A stretch of DNA of 64,000 bases from Ructibacterium sp965146665 (GCA_965146665.1 CBCTHE010000013.1:9689-73688); one strand, 5' to 3'. Shown: positions 26,072 through 34,786, counted from the first letter of the stretch. Numbers and translations are program-made. The notes: generated by a model not told the origin, from the letters alone.

Positions 26072-26683
26072 TTGCCGAGTCAAAAAGTATTAGAGAACAA
26101 AAAGGCGATCGTTGCACAGCTTACAGAGAGATTTCAAAACGCCCAGGCTGGCGTTTTGGCCGACTACAGAGGTCTTACCGTTGAGCAGGACACCGCGCTC
26201 CGCGTCAAGCTGAGAGAAGCAGGCGTCGAGTATACGGTTCTGAAAAACAATCTGACCCGCTTTGCCGCAAACGCGGCTGGGCTGGAAGAACTGGACCCCA
26301 TCCTGCACGGCCCCACCGCTGTTGCCACAAGCGTTGACGACGTGGTCGCGCCGGCCAAGGTTCTGGTTGACTTTGCCAAAGACAATGAGGCGCTTGAGCT
26401 CAAGGGCGGTTTTGTCAATGGTAAGGTAATCTCCCTGGATGAGGTTAAGGTCTATGCCGCAATCCCGTCCAAAGAGGTCCTGATCTCCAAGATGCTGGGC
26501 TCTCTGCAGTCACCCATCAGCAAGCTGGCAAGAACCTTGCAGGCTATTGTTGATGAAGAGGCTGCACCGGGCAAAAAGGCCGCCGAGGAAGCGCCTGCTG
26601 AAGCGGCAGCGCCCGCAGAGGAGGCCCCTGCGGCTGATCCGGCGCCCGCTGAGGATGCGCCTGAAGCACCTGCCGCTGAATAA
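26072..26683 (+). CDS. rplJ: 50S ribosomal protein L10 with Ala/Pro/Glu-rich tail
   Basis: 203 residues from a TTG at 26072 behind GAAAGGAGGATGTTACA. The body (1-165) is typical: NKKAIVAQLTERFQNAQAGV, ADYRGLTVEQ, LKNNLTRFAA. From about residue 168 a low-complexity extension of Ala, Pro, Glu and Asp (KKAAEEAPAEAAAPAEEAPA and onward) reaches the stop, about 35 residues longer than most L10. L10 anchors L12 dimers on the stalk; the tail is probably disordered. The codon context matches the neighbours, so this is not a misassembly sign. Confidence 0.94.
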   Translation: MPSQKVLENKKAIVAQLTERFQNAQAGVLADYRGLTVEQDTALRVKLREAGVEYTVLKNNLTRFAANAAGLEELDPILHGPTAVATSVDDVVAPAKVLVDFAKDNEALELKGGFVNGKVISLDEVKVYAAIPSKEVLISKMLGSLQSPISKLARTLQAIVDEEAAPGKKAAEEAPAEAAAPAEEAPAADPAPAEDAPEAPAAE

Positions 26684-26786
26684 TTTTCGCGGCAAAGACA
26701 AGACCCCGGCAAAAGAAGCGGCAGAGCCGCGCCGCCGGGCGATAGAATACGAATAATAAAATTTTATAAAAATGGAGGATTTCATA

Positions 26787-27155
26787 ATGGCTGACGTAAC
26801 AAAGATTCTTGATGAAATAAAAGAACTGACCTTACTGGAAGTAAACGATCTGGTAAAGGCGCTGGAAGAAGAGTTCGGCGTATCCGCCGCTGCTCCTGTT
26901 ATGGTTGCCGGTGCTGCTGCTGGCGGCGCTGCTGAGGAAGAGAAGACCGAGTTTGACGTCGTTCTGACCGCCGCTGGCGCGCAGAAGATCAAAGTTATTA
27001 AGGTGGTCAGAGAGATCACTGGTCTGGGTCTGGCTGAAGCAAAGGCTGTGGTTGACGGTGCTCCCAAGACTGTCAAAGAGGCTGCCGCAAAAGAAGAGGC
27101 TGAAGAGATCAAGTCCAAGCTCGAAGAGGTTGGCGCGTCTGTTGAACTCAAATAA
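26787..27155 (+). CDS. rplL: 50S ribosomal protein L7/L12
   Basis: 122 residues from the ATG at 26787 (TGGAGGATTTCATA upstream). N-terminal dimerisation domain, Ala/Gly hinge (about 35-52) and C-terminal factor-binding domain with EKTEFDVVLTAAGAQKIKVI and GLGLAEAKAVVDGAPKTVKE. Last gene of the operon, followed by a strong terminator. Confidence 0.96.
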   Translation: MADVTKILDEIKELTLLEVNDLVKALEEEFGVSAAAPVMVAGAAAGGAAEEEKTEFDVVLTAAGAQKIKVIKVVREITGLGLAEAKAVVDGAPKTVKEAAAKEEAEEIKSKLEEVGASVELK

Positions 27156-27170
27156 GTTTGAATGTACTGC

Positions 27171-27202
27171 AAAAGCCCGGCTGATATGGCCGGGCTTTTT
27201 TC
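27171..27202 (+). terminator. terminator of the ribosomal operon
   Basis: AAAAGCCCGG and CCGGGCTTTTTT around a 9-nt loop. Confidence 0.85.
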
Positions 27203-27285
27203 TGTGCATTGCAAGCAGATACTTAGGATAATTCCGGATATCCGGCGCATACTAAAAGGAACGAACATTTGAAAGAGGTGCGCCC

Positions 27286-27987
27286 ATGCTTAAACGAATT
27301 GACAGCAATCAAATGGGAAAGAGCAGGAAAGGCTGGCTGGAGAGCTGGCACCATTTTTCCTTTGGAGAATACTACGACCCCAACAATCTGCAGTACGGTG
27401 TCCTGCGGGTGGTCAATGACGACCTGATCCAGCCCGGCGGCGGCTTTGACTTTCATGCCCACACCGACATGGAGATCATCACTTATGTGGCGGAGGGTCA
27501 GCTGACCCATATGGACACCATGGGCAACAGCCGCGTTCTGACCCGCGGACAGGTACAGTATATGAGCGCGGGCACCGGCGTTGTCCACGGAGAATTCAAC
27601 CGCGGTCCCCACCGGGTCCGCCTCCTGCAGATCTGGGTGGTCCCGGACCGGGACGGCTATCCGCCCGCCTACGGGGATTATCAGTTCAAATGGGAGGACC
27701 GGGAGGGATGCTGGCTGCCGCTGGTATCTGACATGGAGGGCGGAGCGCCGGTTCGTATCCATCAGGATATGCGGATCTTTGCCGCATGGGCTGAGTCCGG
27801 CCATACCCTCACCTATACCATTGGGGCCCAACGGCAGGGGTATCTGATCCAGATTGAAGGGAAGTCCGACATTGGCCGCATCCATCTCCGGCCCAGAGAT
27901 GCCATGGAGATCCAGAATGAAACCATAGAGCTCCGGCCCGCCGATCCGTCCCACTATCTGCTCTTTGATATGAAGCTCGACGAATAG
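27286..27987 (+). CDS. pirin-family bicupin
   Basis: 233 residues, start behind GAAAGAGGTG. The N-terminal cupin holds the pirin metal motif (FDFHAHTDMEIITYVAEG, then GQVQYMSAGTGVVHGEFN) with two His-x-His/His-Glu type ligands. The E. coli YhhW relative has quercetinase activity, but the physiological role of pirins in anaerobes is unclear. It stands alone on its strand between the ribosomal operon and a convergent AraC gene. Confidence 0.88.
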   Translation: MLKRIDSNQMGKSRKGWLESWHHFSFGEYYDPNNLQYGVLRVVNDDLIQPGGGFDFHAHTDMEIITYVAEGQLTHMDTMGNSRVLTRGQVQYMSAGTGVVHGEFNRGPHRVRLLQIWVVPDRDGYPPAYGDYQFKWEDREGCWLPLVSDMEGGAPVRIHQDMRIFAAWAESGHTLTYTIGAQRQGYLIQIEGKSDIGRIHLRPRDAMEIQNETIELRPADPSHYLLFDMKLDE

Positions 27988-28040
27988 GGCGCTGCTGCGG
28001 GCGGACAGAGCCGTCAGGCAGAGCGGAAAATGCGTCGTCG

Positions 28041-28823
28041 TCACGGTCTTTGCATATATTTCTTCGGCGTTGTGTGGAATTCATTGGAAAAAGCGCGGTA
28101 GAAACTGCGCATGGAATTGAAGCCGCTCTCCATGGCGCAGAACGTGATGCTGTTGCGGGGGTCTCCCATAAGCGTGACCGCGCTGCGCAGGCGCAGCAGG
28201 TTCAAATACTGGCTGAATCCGGTCAGAAAGCAGTTCCGGAAATACTTTGACAGATAGCTGGAACTGTAGCCCAGACTGTGTGCCAGCGTTTGCAGGGTAA
28301 TCGGTTCCCGGAAGTGCGCTTCCATGTAGAACAGGATCCGGGAGGCGAGCTCTGTTTCCATCTGTGCAGGACCCGGCGCAAAGGTGAGCACCCGGTACAG
28401 TTCCCCTAAGATCAAATAAATACAGCCCTTGACCTCCAGCGTGTTGCACTGGGGGTCAATTATTTTCTGGATCCAGGTATCCAGTCGTTTCACCGTCTCC
28501 CCGTCACAGATAAAAGGGTTGGCGGCACGCCGTTTTCCGGTCAGTGCTTCAAATTCATCCGCCATGCGTGAAGGGATGATAAAGACCTTGGACGCGGAGG
28601 CTTTGGGAGTCCTATACTGGTGCGTGTCAAAGCTCAGGGAGACCCCCAGCTCGTCTTTCTTTAAGATCCGGCGGCGGTTGTTAATCGTGAGCTCCATTTC
28701 GCCGTCCGTGACAAAGTACAGTTCAATATGGGAATGAAAATGCGGATAGCAATAATCATTTTTATATGTATGATAATAGATCTGGTCGTGCTTCTCCCGG
28801 CCAATGGCAAACTGCGCGCTCAT
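28041..28823 (-). CDS. AraC-family transcription regulator
   Basis: 260 residues from the ATG at 28823 behind GAGGTGGG. The N-terminal cupin-like sensor contains HFHSHIELYFVTDGEMEL (about 27-44); the C-terminal two-HTH AraC domain (about 165-260) contains LAHSLGYSSSYLSKYF and MESGFNSMRSFYRAF, ending TTPKKYM. It is divergent from the MATE transporter gene 139 bp away and probably regulates it (inference from arrangement). Confidence 0.88.
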   Translation of the reverse strand: MSAQFAIGREKHDQIYYHTYKNDYCYPHFHSHIELYFVTDGEMELTINNRRRILKKDELGVSLSFDTHQYRTPKASASKVFIIPSRMADEFEALTGKRRAANPFICDGETVKRLDTWIQKIIDPQCNTLEVKGCIYLILGELYRVLTFAPGPAQMETELASRILFYMEAHFREPITLQTLAHSLGYSSSYLSKYFRNCFLTGFSQYLNLLRLRSAVTLMGDPRNSITFCAMESGFNSMRSFYRAFSNEFHTTPKKYMQRP

Positions 28824-28961
28824 GGAACCCACCTCAATCAGGATAAATATTGGCATGAATTAAATGGTATTTGGCATGAAAGTGACAGATGATGTCCTTA
28901 TAATTATACCGTAGGTCAATTCGGCTGTCAATGCCGTTATTTTCTAAAGGGGGTCGTCAAT

Positions 28962-30335
28962 ATGCGCGAGCTGTTTCTGCCGGACAAAAATTTTCGGAAT
29001 CAAGTTTTGAAAACCGCTGGGCCGATTGCGTTTCAGAACATATCCGTTTCCCTGCTGTCCCTGATGGACACAGCGATTATCAAAAGCCTGGGAGAGGGGC
29101 CAATGGGCGCCGTTTCTTTGGCCAACCAGCTGACCTTTTTGACCAATAACATGACCTTTGGCCTGAGCAGCGGCGCGTCTGTGTACCTCTCGCGCTATCA
29201 TGGCGAGCGCAATGGCGAAAAGATTCGGGAGACGCTTTTTGTCTCAGTGTTTTTAAGCCTTTGTCTGAATCTGGCCGTGGCGCTGTTTGCCATACTGCTG
29301 CCGGGACGGGTCATGGGAATCATGACAGACCATGGGGAGCTGATTCAAATGGGCGGACAGTATTTGCGGCTGTCGGCGGTCAGCTATCTGTGCATGGCGG
29401 TATCCTATTCCATGACCGCCCTGTTCCGCTCAATCGGAAAAGCCCATTATGTGCTGGTACCCACCTGTATTTCCCTTGGACTGAAGACCCTGCTGAACTT
29501 TTTGCTGGTCCATGGGGCAGGCATTTTCCCCGCGCTGGGCATTGCCGGCGCGGGCATCGCGACCGTTGTATCCAAGGCCGTGGAGCTGTCAGTCTATCTG
29601 GTGTTGTACAGCAGAACTGTGGAACCCAGCTATAAGCTGACGCTGTCCCGCTGCAGAGATATCACCTTTGCGAAGTGCCGGTCGTTTCTGAAAAAGACCT
29701 ATGCGGTTGTGCTGAATGAAAGCCTGTGGGCGGTCGGGCTCTCCATGTTCAGCATTATTTTCGGAAGAATGGCTGTGACCGAAATATCAGCCCTGAATAT
29801 CGCAAAGACGCTGGAGGAGCTGTTCAACTCCCTGTTCTATGGCGTGGCCATCTCCGCGGTTGTGATTCTGGGGGCGGATATTGGCGCGGGGCGGATGGAA
29901 GAGGCGAAACGGAACGCGAAACGCTTTCTGATCCTTGGGGCAGAGACCGGCCTTGTGATTCTGGTTGTTATGGCCGCCGCGGGCGGTATGATTGTGGACC
30001 GCTTTTTTGGAGGTCTGCTCCCGGAGACACGGCAGACGGCTAAGATACTGATCTTGGAGTTTGCGGTGTATATGCCCTTTCGGAGCGCGGCAAGCGCGGC
30101 GATTATGGGGGTCATGCGCGCGGGCGGGGAGAGCCGGCGCGCCATGGTCTATGACGTGCTCCCGGTCTATGCCTGGTCCCTGCCGGTCGGATTTCTTTTA
30201 GGAATGGTATTCCATCTGCCCATGGCGGTTGTTCTGCCGGCCATGTACTTCAAGCGGGTCATCAAGGCCTTTTTCTCCCTGCGCCGGGTCCTGCAGGGAA
30301 AATGGCTGAACCGCGGGGAGCCGGCGGACGCGTGA
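28962..30335 (+). CDS. MATE-family multidrug efflux transporter
   Basis: 457 residues, start behind AAAGGGGGTCG. Twelve hydrophobic segments arranged as two six-helix halves. The N-terminus FRNQVLKTAGPIAFQNI and the segment VSLLSLMDTAIIKSLGEGPM fit the MATE/NorM-DinF superfamily: cation-coupled export of drugs or metabolites. Divergent from an AraC-type regulator. Confidence 0.88.
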   Translation: MRELFLPDKNFRNQVLKTAGPIAFQNISVSLLSLMDTAIIKSLGEGPMGAVSLANQLTFLTNNMTFGLSSGASVYLSRYHGERNGEKIRETLFVSVFLSLCLNLAVALFAILLPGRVMGIMTDHGELIQMGGQYLRLSAVSYLCMAVSYSMTALFRSIGKAHYVLVPTCISLGLKTLLNFLLVHGAGIFPALGIAGAGIATVVSKAVELSVYLVLYSRTVEPSYKLTLSRCRDITFAKCRSFLKKTYAVVLNESLWAVGLSMFSIIFGRMAVTEISALNIAKTLEELFNSLFYGVAISAVVILGADIGAGRMEEAKRNAKRFLILGAETGLVILVVMAAAGGMIVDRFFGGLLPETRQTAKILILEFAVYMPFRSAASAAIMGVMRAGGESRRAMVYDVLPVYAWSLPVGFLLGMVFHLPMAVVLPAMYFKRVIKAFFSLRRVLQGKWLNRGEPADA

Positions 30336-30424
30336 GGCCTGCCGGAACCTACACGGCAGGCCTCATGAGAGCCGCCGCGTGCGGAGCGGCCGCTCTCAAG
30401 TTCCGTTATCCAAAGATCTTTTGT

Positions 30425-31459
30425 TTAATCCACATACAGGTGCATGGGATAGGTCAGATATTCCACTGGCTGCAGCTTTTCCGCGGTGATATAGCCGCTG
30501 GGTGCGCGCAGGACCGTGGGAATGCGGTTGACCAGCGTGGCGCAGGTATGCTCCACGGTTGCGGGCTTTTGTACAAAAAAGGCGGTGTCCGGCTCGCCGA
30601 GGATCTTCCAGTCGCACATATCTCCGTCGTCCTCGCCGTAGACCTTGCCGATGCACTGGGTCTCAATGACCGGCCCCTGGAAGGTCTCTGTGGTGACCAC
30701 GGCGCTCATGCCTATACAGTTTCCCTTTGGGATGGCGGCCTTCATGGTATCGCTGTACAGGTCCCGGTCATAGAAATACGGCACGCATTTTTGGGTTTGG
30801 CTTTTGATGCTCCAGCCCATCTTATTGCAGAGCGCTTCATTGGAGTTCCAGACATAGCTGGGTTCCAGGGTCTCAGGATGGGCGATCTGCGCCTCAAACT
30901 CCGCCGGGGTCAGTCCCACGCCGTGGGCCTCTGCCAGGGCCAGACCATAGTCCTCCACATTATAGCTGATGGCGCCCTCAATGCGGTTAATCCGCTGTAC
31001 CCCGCCGGCCACACAGCCGATCATATTGATCCAGTAGATGTCCTGCATTCCGGTACCCACAATCGTACAGCCGTTTTCCTTTGCCAGCCGGTCCAGTTTG
31101 TTGGTCAGGCAGGCGGAGGTGGTCCAGGGATAGATGGCCTCCTCTGAGGTGGTGACCACGCTGATGCCGCGGCGTGCGCATTTTTCAAAATGGGGATAGA
31201 CATCCTCCAGAAAACTGAACAGCGTCACCACCGCAATATCCGCGTCACAGGAATCCAGCACCTTGTCCGCGTCGCGCTCAATCACCACGCCAAGCTTCCG
31301 GTCCAGTCCTGCATACTCCCCCACATCCATGCCGACAATCTCCGGGTTCACGTCAATGGCGCCCACAATCTCGGCGCCCTTCTCATAGAGATACCGCAGG
31401 ATATACCTGCTCATTTTTCCGCAGCCATACTGCACCACTCTGATTTTTTCACAATTCAT
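30425..31459 (-). CDS. dihydrodipicolinate-reductase-fold dehydrogenase (2,4-diaminopentanoate dehydrogenase-like)
   Basis: 344 residues from the ATG at 31459 behind AGAAAGGAGAGAG. N-terminal Rossmann fold IRVVQYGCGKMSRYILRYL and GAIDVNPEIVG; a central VVTTSEEAIYP segment resembling the catalytic region of DapB-like dehydrogenases. Relatives include the NAD(P)-dependent 2,4-diaminopentanoate dehydrogenase of ornithine fermentation, but no other ornithine genes are near, so the substrate is open. It stands alone and is divergent from the TlpA-like operon. Confidence 0.65.
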   Translation of the reverse strand: MNCEKIRVVQYGCGKMSRYILRYLYEKGAEIVGAIDVNPEIVGMDVGEYAGLDRKLGVVIERDADKVLDSCDADIAVVTLFSFLEDVYPHFEKCARRGISVVTTSEEAIYPWTTSACLTNKLDRLAKENGCTIVGTGMQDIYWINMIGCVAGGVQRINRIEGAISYNVEDYGLALAEAHGVGLTPAEFEAQIAHPETLEPSYVWNSNEALCNKMGWSIKSQTQKCVPYFYDRDLYSDTMKAAIPKGNCIGMSAVVTTETFQGPVIETQCIGKVYGEDDGDMCDWKILGEPDTAFFVQKPATVEHTCATLVNRIPTVLRAPSGYITAEKLQPVEYLTYPMHLYVD

Positions 31460-31533
31460 GGCTCTCTCTCCTTTCTGTTTCTTATACCAGTATATCCCAC
31501 GTATGACAATTCCATGCGAAGTCCAAAAAAAAC

Positions 31534-31562
31534 TTGACATATGGGCCAAACATGGGCATAAT
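31534..31562 (+). promoter_or_regulatory. sigma-A promoter of the TlpA/CXXC/ferredoxin operon
   Basis: TTGACA (31534-31539), 17 bp, CATAAT (31557-31562), 37 bp before the first start codon. Confidence 0.7.
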
Positions 31563-31599
31563 ACAAATAACAAACTGCATCAGGAAAGGAATGAACACC

Positions 31600-32196
31600 A
31601 TGACCAAATACCGACTGCTACCCATAGCCCTTGCGGCCTGCGCCCTTTTGCTGGCCGGATGCCAGGCAGAGCCCGCGCCCGCGGACAAACCGGCGGACAC
31701 GTCCGCCTCCGCGCCGCAGGACGCACAGCCCAGCGGGAAAACCGCGTTTACCCGCTTTGAAGCGCAGACGCTTGCGGGGGCGGAAACAGACCAGACACTG
31801 TTTAAGGACTATAAGCTGACGATGATCAACATCTGGGGAACTTTCTGCGGACCGTGCCTGAAAGAGATGCCCGACCTTGGCGAACTTCACCGGGAATATG
31901 CGGACAAGGGTTTCCAGGTGGTTGGCATTGTGACTGACGCCGGGGATATGAATGGGAATATCGACAGTGCCACCGTGGAAAAGGCGAAAAAGATTGTGGA
32001 GCAGACTGGGGCGGATTATACCCACCTTCTGCCCTCCAAGGATTTGATCCGCAATAAGCTGGCAACGGTGAGCAGTATTCCGGAAACCGTGTTTGTGGAC
32101 GAGCAGGGACGGCAGGTCGGCCGTGCCTATACGGGGGCCATCACCAAGGCGGAATGGGCGTCTGTCATTGAATCCTTGCTGGAAAAGGTGAATTGA
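31600..32196 (+). CDS. TlpA/ResA-like thioredoxin-fold lipoprotein
   Basis: 198 residues from the ATG at 31600, which is correctly spaced from AGGAAAGG (the ATG at 31591 is too close). Lipoprotein signal ending LLLAGC (lipid-modified C21), then a Pro/Ala/Asp-rich spacer to about residue 45, then a thioredoxin fold with active site GTFCGPCLKEMP (C83, C86) and the cis-proline region IPETVFVDEQG. It faces outside the membrane, probably as a thiol-disulfide reductase. It leads an operon with a CXXC peptide and a polyferredoxin-like membrane protein that could provide its electrons (inference). Confidence 0.88.
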   Translation: MTKYRLLPIALAACALLLAGCQAEPAPADKPADTSASAPQDAQPSGKTAFTRFEAQTLAGAETDQTLFKDYKLTMINIWGTFCGPCLKEMPDLGELHREYADKGFQVVGIVTDAGDMNGNIDSATVEKAKKIVEQTGADYTHLLPSKDLIRNKLATVSSIPETVFVDEQGRQVGRAYTGAITKAEWASVIESLLEKVN

Positions 32197-32197
32197 C

Positions 32198-32347
32198 ATG
32201 ACAGAGCGAAAACGGCGCATCACAGCGGGCGTTCTGCTGCTCTGCGGCGCCGCCGTGATGGCGGGCGGCGCGGTGTTCGGCGGCGAGGCGGCAATCGTCC
32301 TGCGCAAGGCAATCTATGTATGTCTGGAGTGTATTGGCATTGGCTGA
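32198..32347 (+). CDS. CD1871A-family CXXC-motif membrane peptide
   Basis: A 49-residue peptide starting 1 bp after the stop of the previous gene: a basic N-terminus (MTERKRRI), one membrane span (about 9-29) and the C-terminal AIYVCLECIGIG. The ending CLECIGIG is the hallmark of the small CD1871A family known from Clostridioides difficile. Its function is unknown, but it is consistently found beside TlpA-like and 4Fe-4S membrane proteins, and the CxxC could relay electrons or bind metal. Its stop overlaps the start of the next gene. Confidence 0.85.
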   Translation: MTERKRRITAGVLLLCGAAVMAGGAVFGGEAAIVLRKAIYVCLECIGIG

Positions 32348-33236
32348 GAAAAAAAGAAAACATACCCGCCTCTGGTTTCAGTGCGCCTGGGCGGTCCTGA
32401 CCAACGGCTATGCGGCCGGGTTCGCCAAGGGCACGATTTTCAAGGGCCCCACCAAGGCCTTTTGCGTACCGGGGCTGAACTGCTATTCCTGTCCGGGCGC
32501 GCTGGGGTCCTGTCCCATTGGCGCCCTGCAGGCGGTGCTGGGAGACGGCGGACATAAGCTCGGGTTTTATGTCCTGGGCTTTTTGATGGTTGTGGGGGCT
32601 CTGTTCGGGCGGTTTGTGTGCGGCTGGCTCTGCCCCTTTGGCCTGGTTCAGGATTTGCTCTATAAAATCCCTTTTTTCCGGAAGCGGAAAAATCTGCCCG
32701 GAGACCGGTGGCTCAAATGGATGAAGTATGTCATTCTGGGCCTTTTTGTCATCCTTCTGCCCCTGGTGGCGGTGGATTTTGTGGGACAGGGCCAGCCCTG
32801 GTTCTGTAAGCTGATCTGTCCGGCCGGAACGCTGATGGCCGGGCTGCCCCTGCTCGCCGCGAACGAGAGCCTCCGTGCCGCGGCGGGGCATCTTTTTGTG
32901 TGGAAGGCGCTGATACTGGTTCTCATCGTGGTTCTGTCCCTTTGGGTCTATCGGCCCTTCTGCAAATATCTCTGTCCCTTAGGTGCGGTCTATGGTCTGT
33001 TCAATCCCATTGCCTTTTACAGGCTCAGGGTGGATCCGGACCGCTGTATCCATTGCGGCGCATGCCAGAGAGCATGCGGAATGGAAATCCCGGTTTTCGA
33101 CAAACCCAACAGCGCGGACTGCATTCGGTGCGGAGACTGTATGCACGCCTGTCCCACCCGGGCAATCACCTCCACCGTGACCCGGAAGAAGGCCCGGACT
33201 GCGCCGCGGGCCTGCGGAAAGAAAGGCGCGCTTTGA
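32340..33236 (+). CDS. NapH/RnfB-like 4Fe-4S membrane protein
   Basis: 298 residues assuming a TTG at 32340 (GGAGTG upstream; ATG at 32316 is the alternative, eight residues longer). About four to five membrane segments, with cysteine motifs on connecting loops: NCYSCPGALGSCPIGAL, FVCGWLCPFGLVQ, FCKLICPAGTL, FCKYLCPLGAV. Two C-terminal ferredoxin-type clusters follow, CIHCGACQRACGM and CIRCGDCMHACPTRAI. This is the NapH/CcoG-like layout, passing electrons through the membrane. It overlaps the CXXC peptide gene by 8 bp, so translation is coupled. Confidence 0.85.
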   Translation: MAEKKRKHTRLWFQCAWAVLTNGYAAGFAKGTIFKGPTKAFCVPGLNCYSCPGALGSCPIGALQAVLGDGGHKLGFYVLGFLMVVGALFGRFVCGWLCPFGLVQDLLYKIPFFRKRKNLPGDRWLKWMKYVILGLFVILLPLVAVDFVGQGQPWFCKLICPAGTLMAGLPLLAANESLRAAAGHLFVWKALILVLIVVLSLWVYRPFCKYLCPLGAVYGLFNPIAFYRLRVDPDRCIHCGACQRACGMEIPVFDKPNSADCIRCGDCMHACPTRAITSTVTRKKARTAPRACGKKGAL

Positions 33237-33323
33237 AGCCTGTGTTTGCGGGTCTTGCGCCGCAAAGAGAAAAACCAAAACGGATTGATAGAATAAATTT
33301 ATAGCATTTATACAAAAAGTACA

Positions 33324-33815
33324 TTTTGCGCACCGCCGTTGGCGTTTGCGCAAGCTTCTTTTCTATGGAGAAAAGAAGCCAAAAGCCATCAAAGAGGGCA
33401 AGCCCCCTTTGATATTCCCCTTGCGCCAAATGCTGGTTTTCTAAGGCATTTGGCGCTTGTTTTTTGCAGGTATGGCGGATAAATCCATTGGGTTTGCGGA
33501 TAACGAAGGGCTCCCGAAAAGCGGAGCGTGGTACGCGACGTTTTGTGGGAAAAAGGAGCGGCAGCAAACTGCGCTTGTGTACCACCGTATGACATCTTCG
33601 GGCTCCGTCTCTGCGTTTGACGGGGAGGCCTTGTGTACCGCGTGCTCCTTGGCCGGCCTCACGCCTGACGACCGATGCGAAATCCGGGTGAATTACAACT
33701 GCCGGAACCGGGGCCTCCGGGGATTATCAAAGGGGACCTCCCCTTTGATGGTTTTTGGTTTCTTTTGTCCATACAAAAGAAACTTGCGCAAATCGCCATA
33801 GGCGATGCGCAATAT
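33324..33815. mobile_element. MITE-like element with about 89-nt imperfect terminal inverted repeats
   Basis: The left end (33324-33413), running TTGCGCACCGCCGTTGGCG, TTTGCGCAAG, TTCTTTTCTATGGAGAAAAG, CCATCAAAG to CTTTGAT, is mirrored at the right end (33725-33815) in inverse orientation with about 80-85 percent identity. Each end contains its own hairpins. The interior of about 310 bp has a strong terminator and no credible gene; its ORFs (33457-33801 forward, 33166-33585 reverse) run into the repeats and have no recognisable product. No clear target duplication was found. It fits a non-autonomous mobile element. Confidence 0.65.
33423..33466 (+). terminator. terminator inside the inverted-repeat element
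   Basis: GCGCCAAATGC and GCATTTGGCGC pair perfectly around a 12-nt loop, then TTGTTTTTT. It could end the redox operon transcript. Confidence 0.75.
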
Positions 33816-33918
33816 ATGACTTACTTAAAACAATAGATAAATTACAGAATCTATAAAAAACCATCATTCATTGAAGTTTTAACACATTTTATATGTCGTT
33901 TGTAACACGAAATTAGTT

Positions 33919-33948
33919 TTGGAAAATGTATGCCAAATGTGTTAATAT
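33919..33948 (+). promoter_or_regulatory. possible promoter of the HTH protein gene
   Basis: TTGGAA (33919-33924), 18 bp, TAATAT (33943-33948), in an AT-rich stretch (33816-34017) that otherwise holds nothing. Confidence 0.4.
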
Positions 33949-34017
33949 AAAACCAGGCGGTAATGTGAAAATGAATACAGGAAATCAATACTTAAATCAT
34001 GAAAGGACGGGATCAGC

Positions 34018-34677
34018 ATGTTAAAAGATATTCCATACAGCGAACTGAAACAGAACGGGAGAGCATATGAAATTATGCTGCTTCGGGATCAAGACAACTG
34101 CACATTTGCCCATATTGCAAAAAAATATTCAATATCTGGCCCCAGAGTAATGGAAATATACAGAAAAACACTGATTCAGAAGCTGCATTTATATATCAAT
34201 CACATTTCAGCCGTGCTTGGCTATGAGGACACCGCACAGGTCAGAAAAGTCTATCATGAAACCTATGAATGCTTTCAGGACTGGAAATATGTCTGTGCGC
34301 ATTTTGAAAAGGAATACCAGGATATTTTGACGGCGTACAGGGCCGGGGAGCCGGGCATACCAGCACAGTTTGCCGGGGAAATGCCCCCGTTCAGGGACAA
34401 GCTGGACGATAAAACGATTGCCCGTGTGATTGAAATGCGTGAAGCAGGACGTGCGTCTTTTGCGGCAATCGCAAAGGAATTGGAAATGACGCAGGCAAAA
34501 GCCAAGCATACATACGATATGTTCTATCATCAAAAAGGCATGGAGATTGTTAACGCCTTGCAGAATAAAGCAGAGACCAAACAAGAAAAAAATGCAATTT
34601 GGAATTGTTATTTCAGAAACCAAAAATCGTCCAAAACACAATATGATTGGATGGTGAAAGAGCATCCTTCCTTATGA
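34018..34677 (+). CDS. uncharacterised protein with two helix-turn-helix-like segments
   Basis: 219 residues, start behind GAAAGGACGGGATC. Two related-looking segments, IMLLRDQDNCTFAHIAKKYS (about 19-38) and VIEMREAGRASFAAIAKELE (about 139-158), each resemble the first helices of a sigma-70 region 4 or homeodomain-like HTH; long helical, Tyr-rich spacers lie between. I do not recognise the family. The gene is more AT-rich than its neighbours and lies beside the inverted-repeat element, so acquisition by transfer is plausible. A role as a DNA-binding protein is inferred only from the HTH-like segments. Confidence 0.55.
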   Translation: MLKDIPYSELKQNGRAYEIMLLRDQDNCTFAHIAKKYSISGPRVMEIYRKTLIQKLHLYINHISAVLGYEDTAQVRKVYHETYECFQDWKYVCAHFEKEYQDILTAYRAGEPGIPAQFAGEMPPFRDKLDDKTIARVIEMREAGRASFAAIAKELEMTQAKAKHTYDMFYHQKGMEIVNALQNKAETKQEKNAIWNCYFRNQKSSKTQYDWMVKEHPSL

Positions 34678-34733
34678 ACGGAAGCGTCATACCCAGCTTT
34701 GCAGGGAGGCGGCCAGATGTCATTTGCACAAAA

Positions 34734-34761
34734 AAGGCACGGCCCATCCGGGCTGTGCCTT
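34734..34761. terminator. bidirectional terminator between the HTH gene and the superoxide reductase gene
   Basis: AAGGCACGGCCC, ATCC, GGGCTGTGCCTT with an A run on the left and T on the right. Confidence 0.75.
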
Positions 34762-34786
34762 CTCTATGAATCAGCCGGACGGTCGG

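Noticed and set aside
33457..33801. A 114-codon ORF in the inverted-repeat element as a transposase
   Set aside because: No transposase motifs, it runs into the terminal repeat, and its amino-acid composition is not protein-like.
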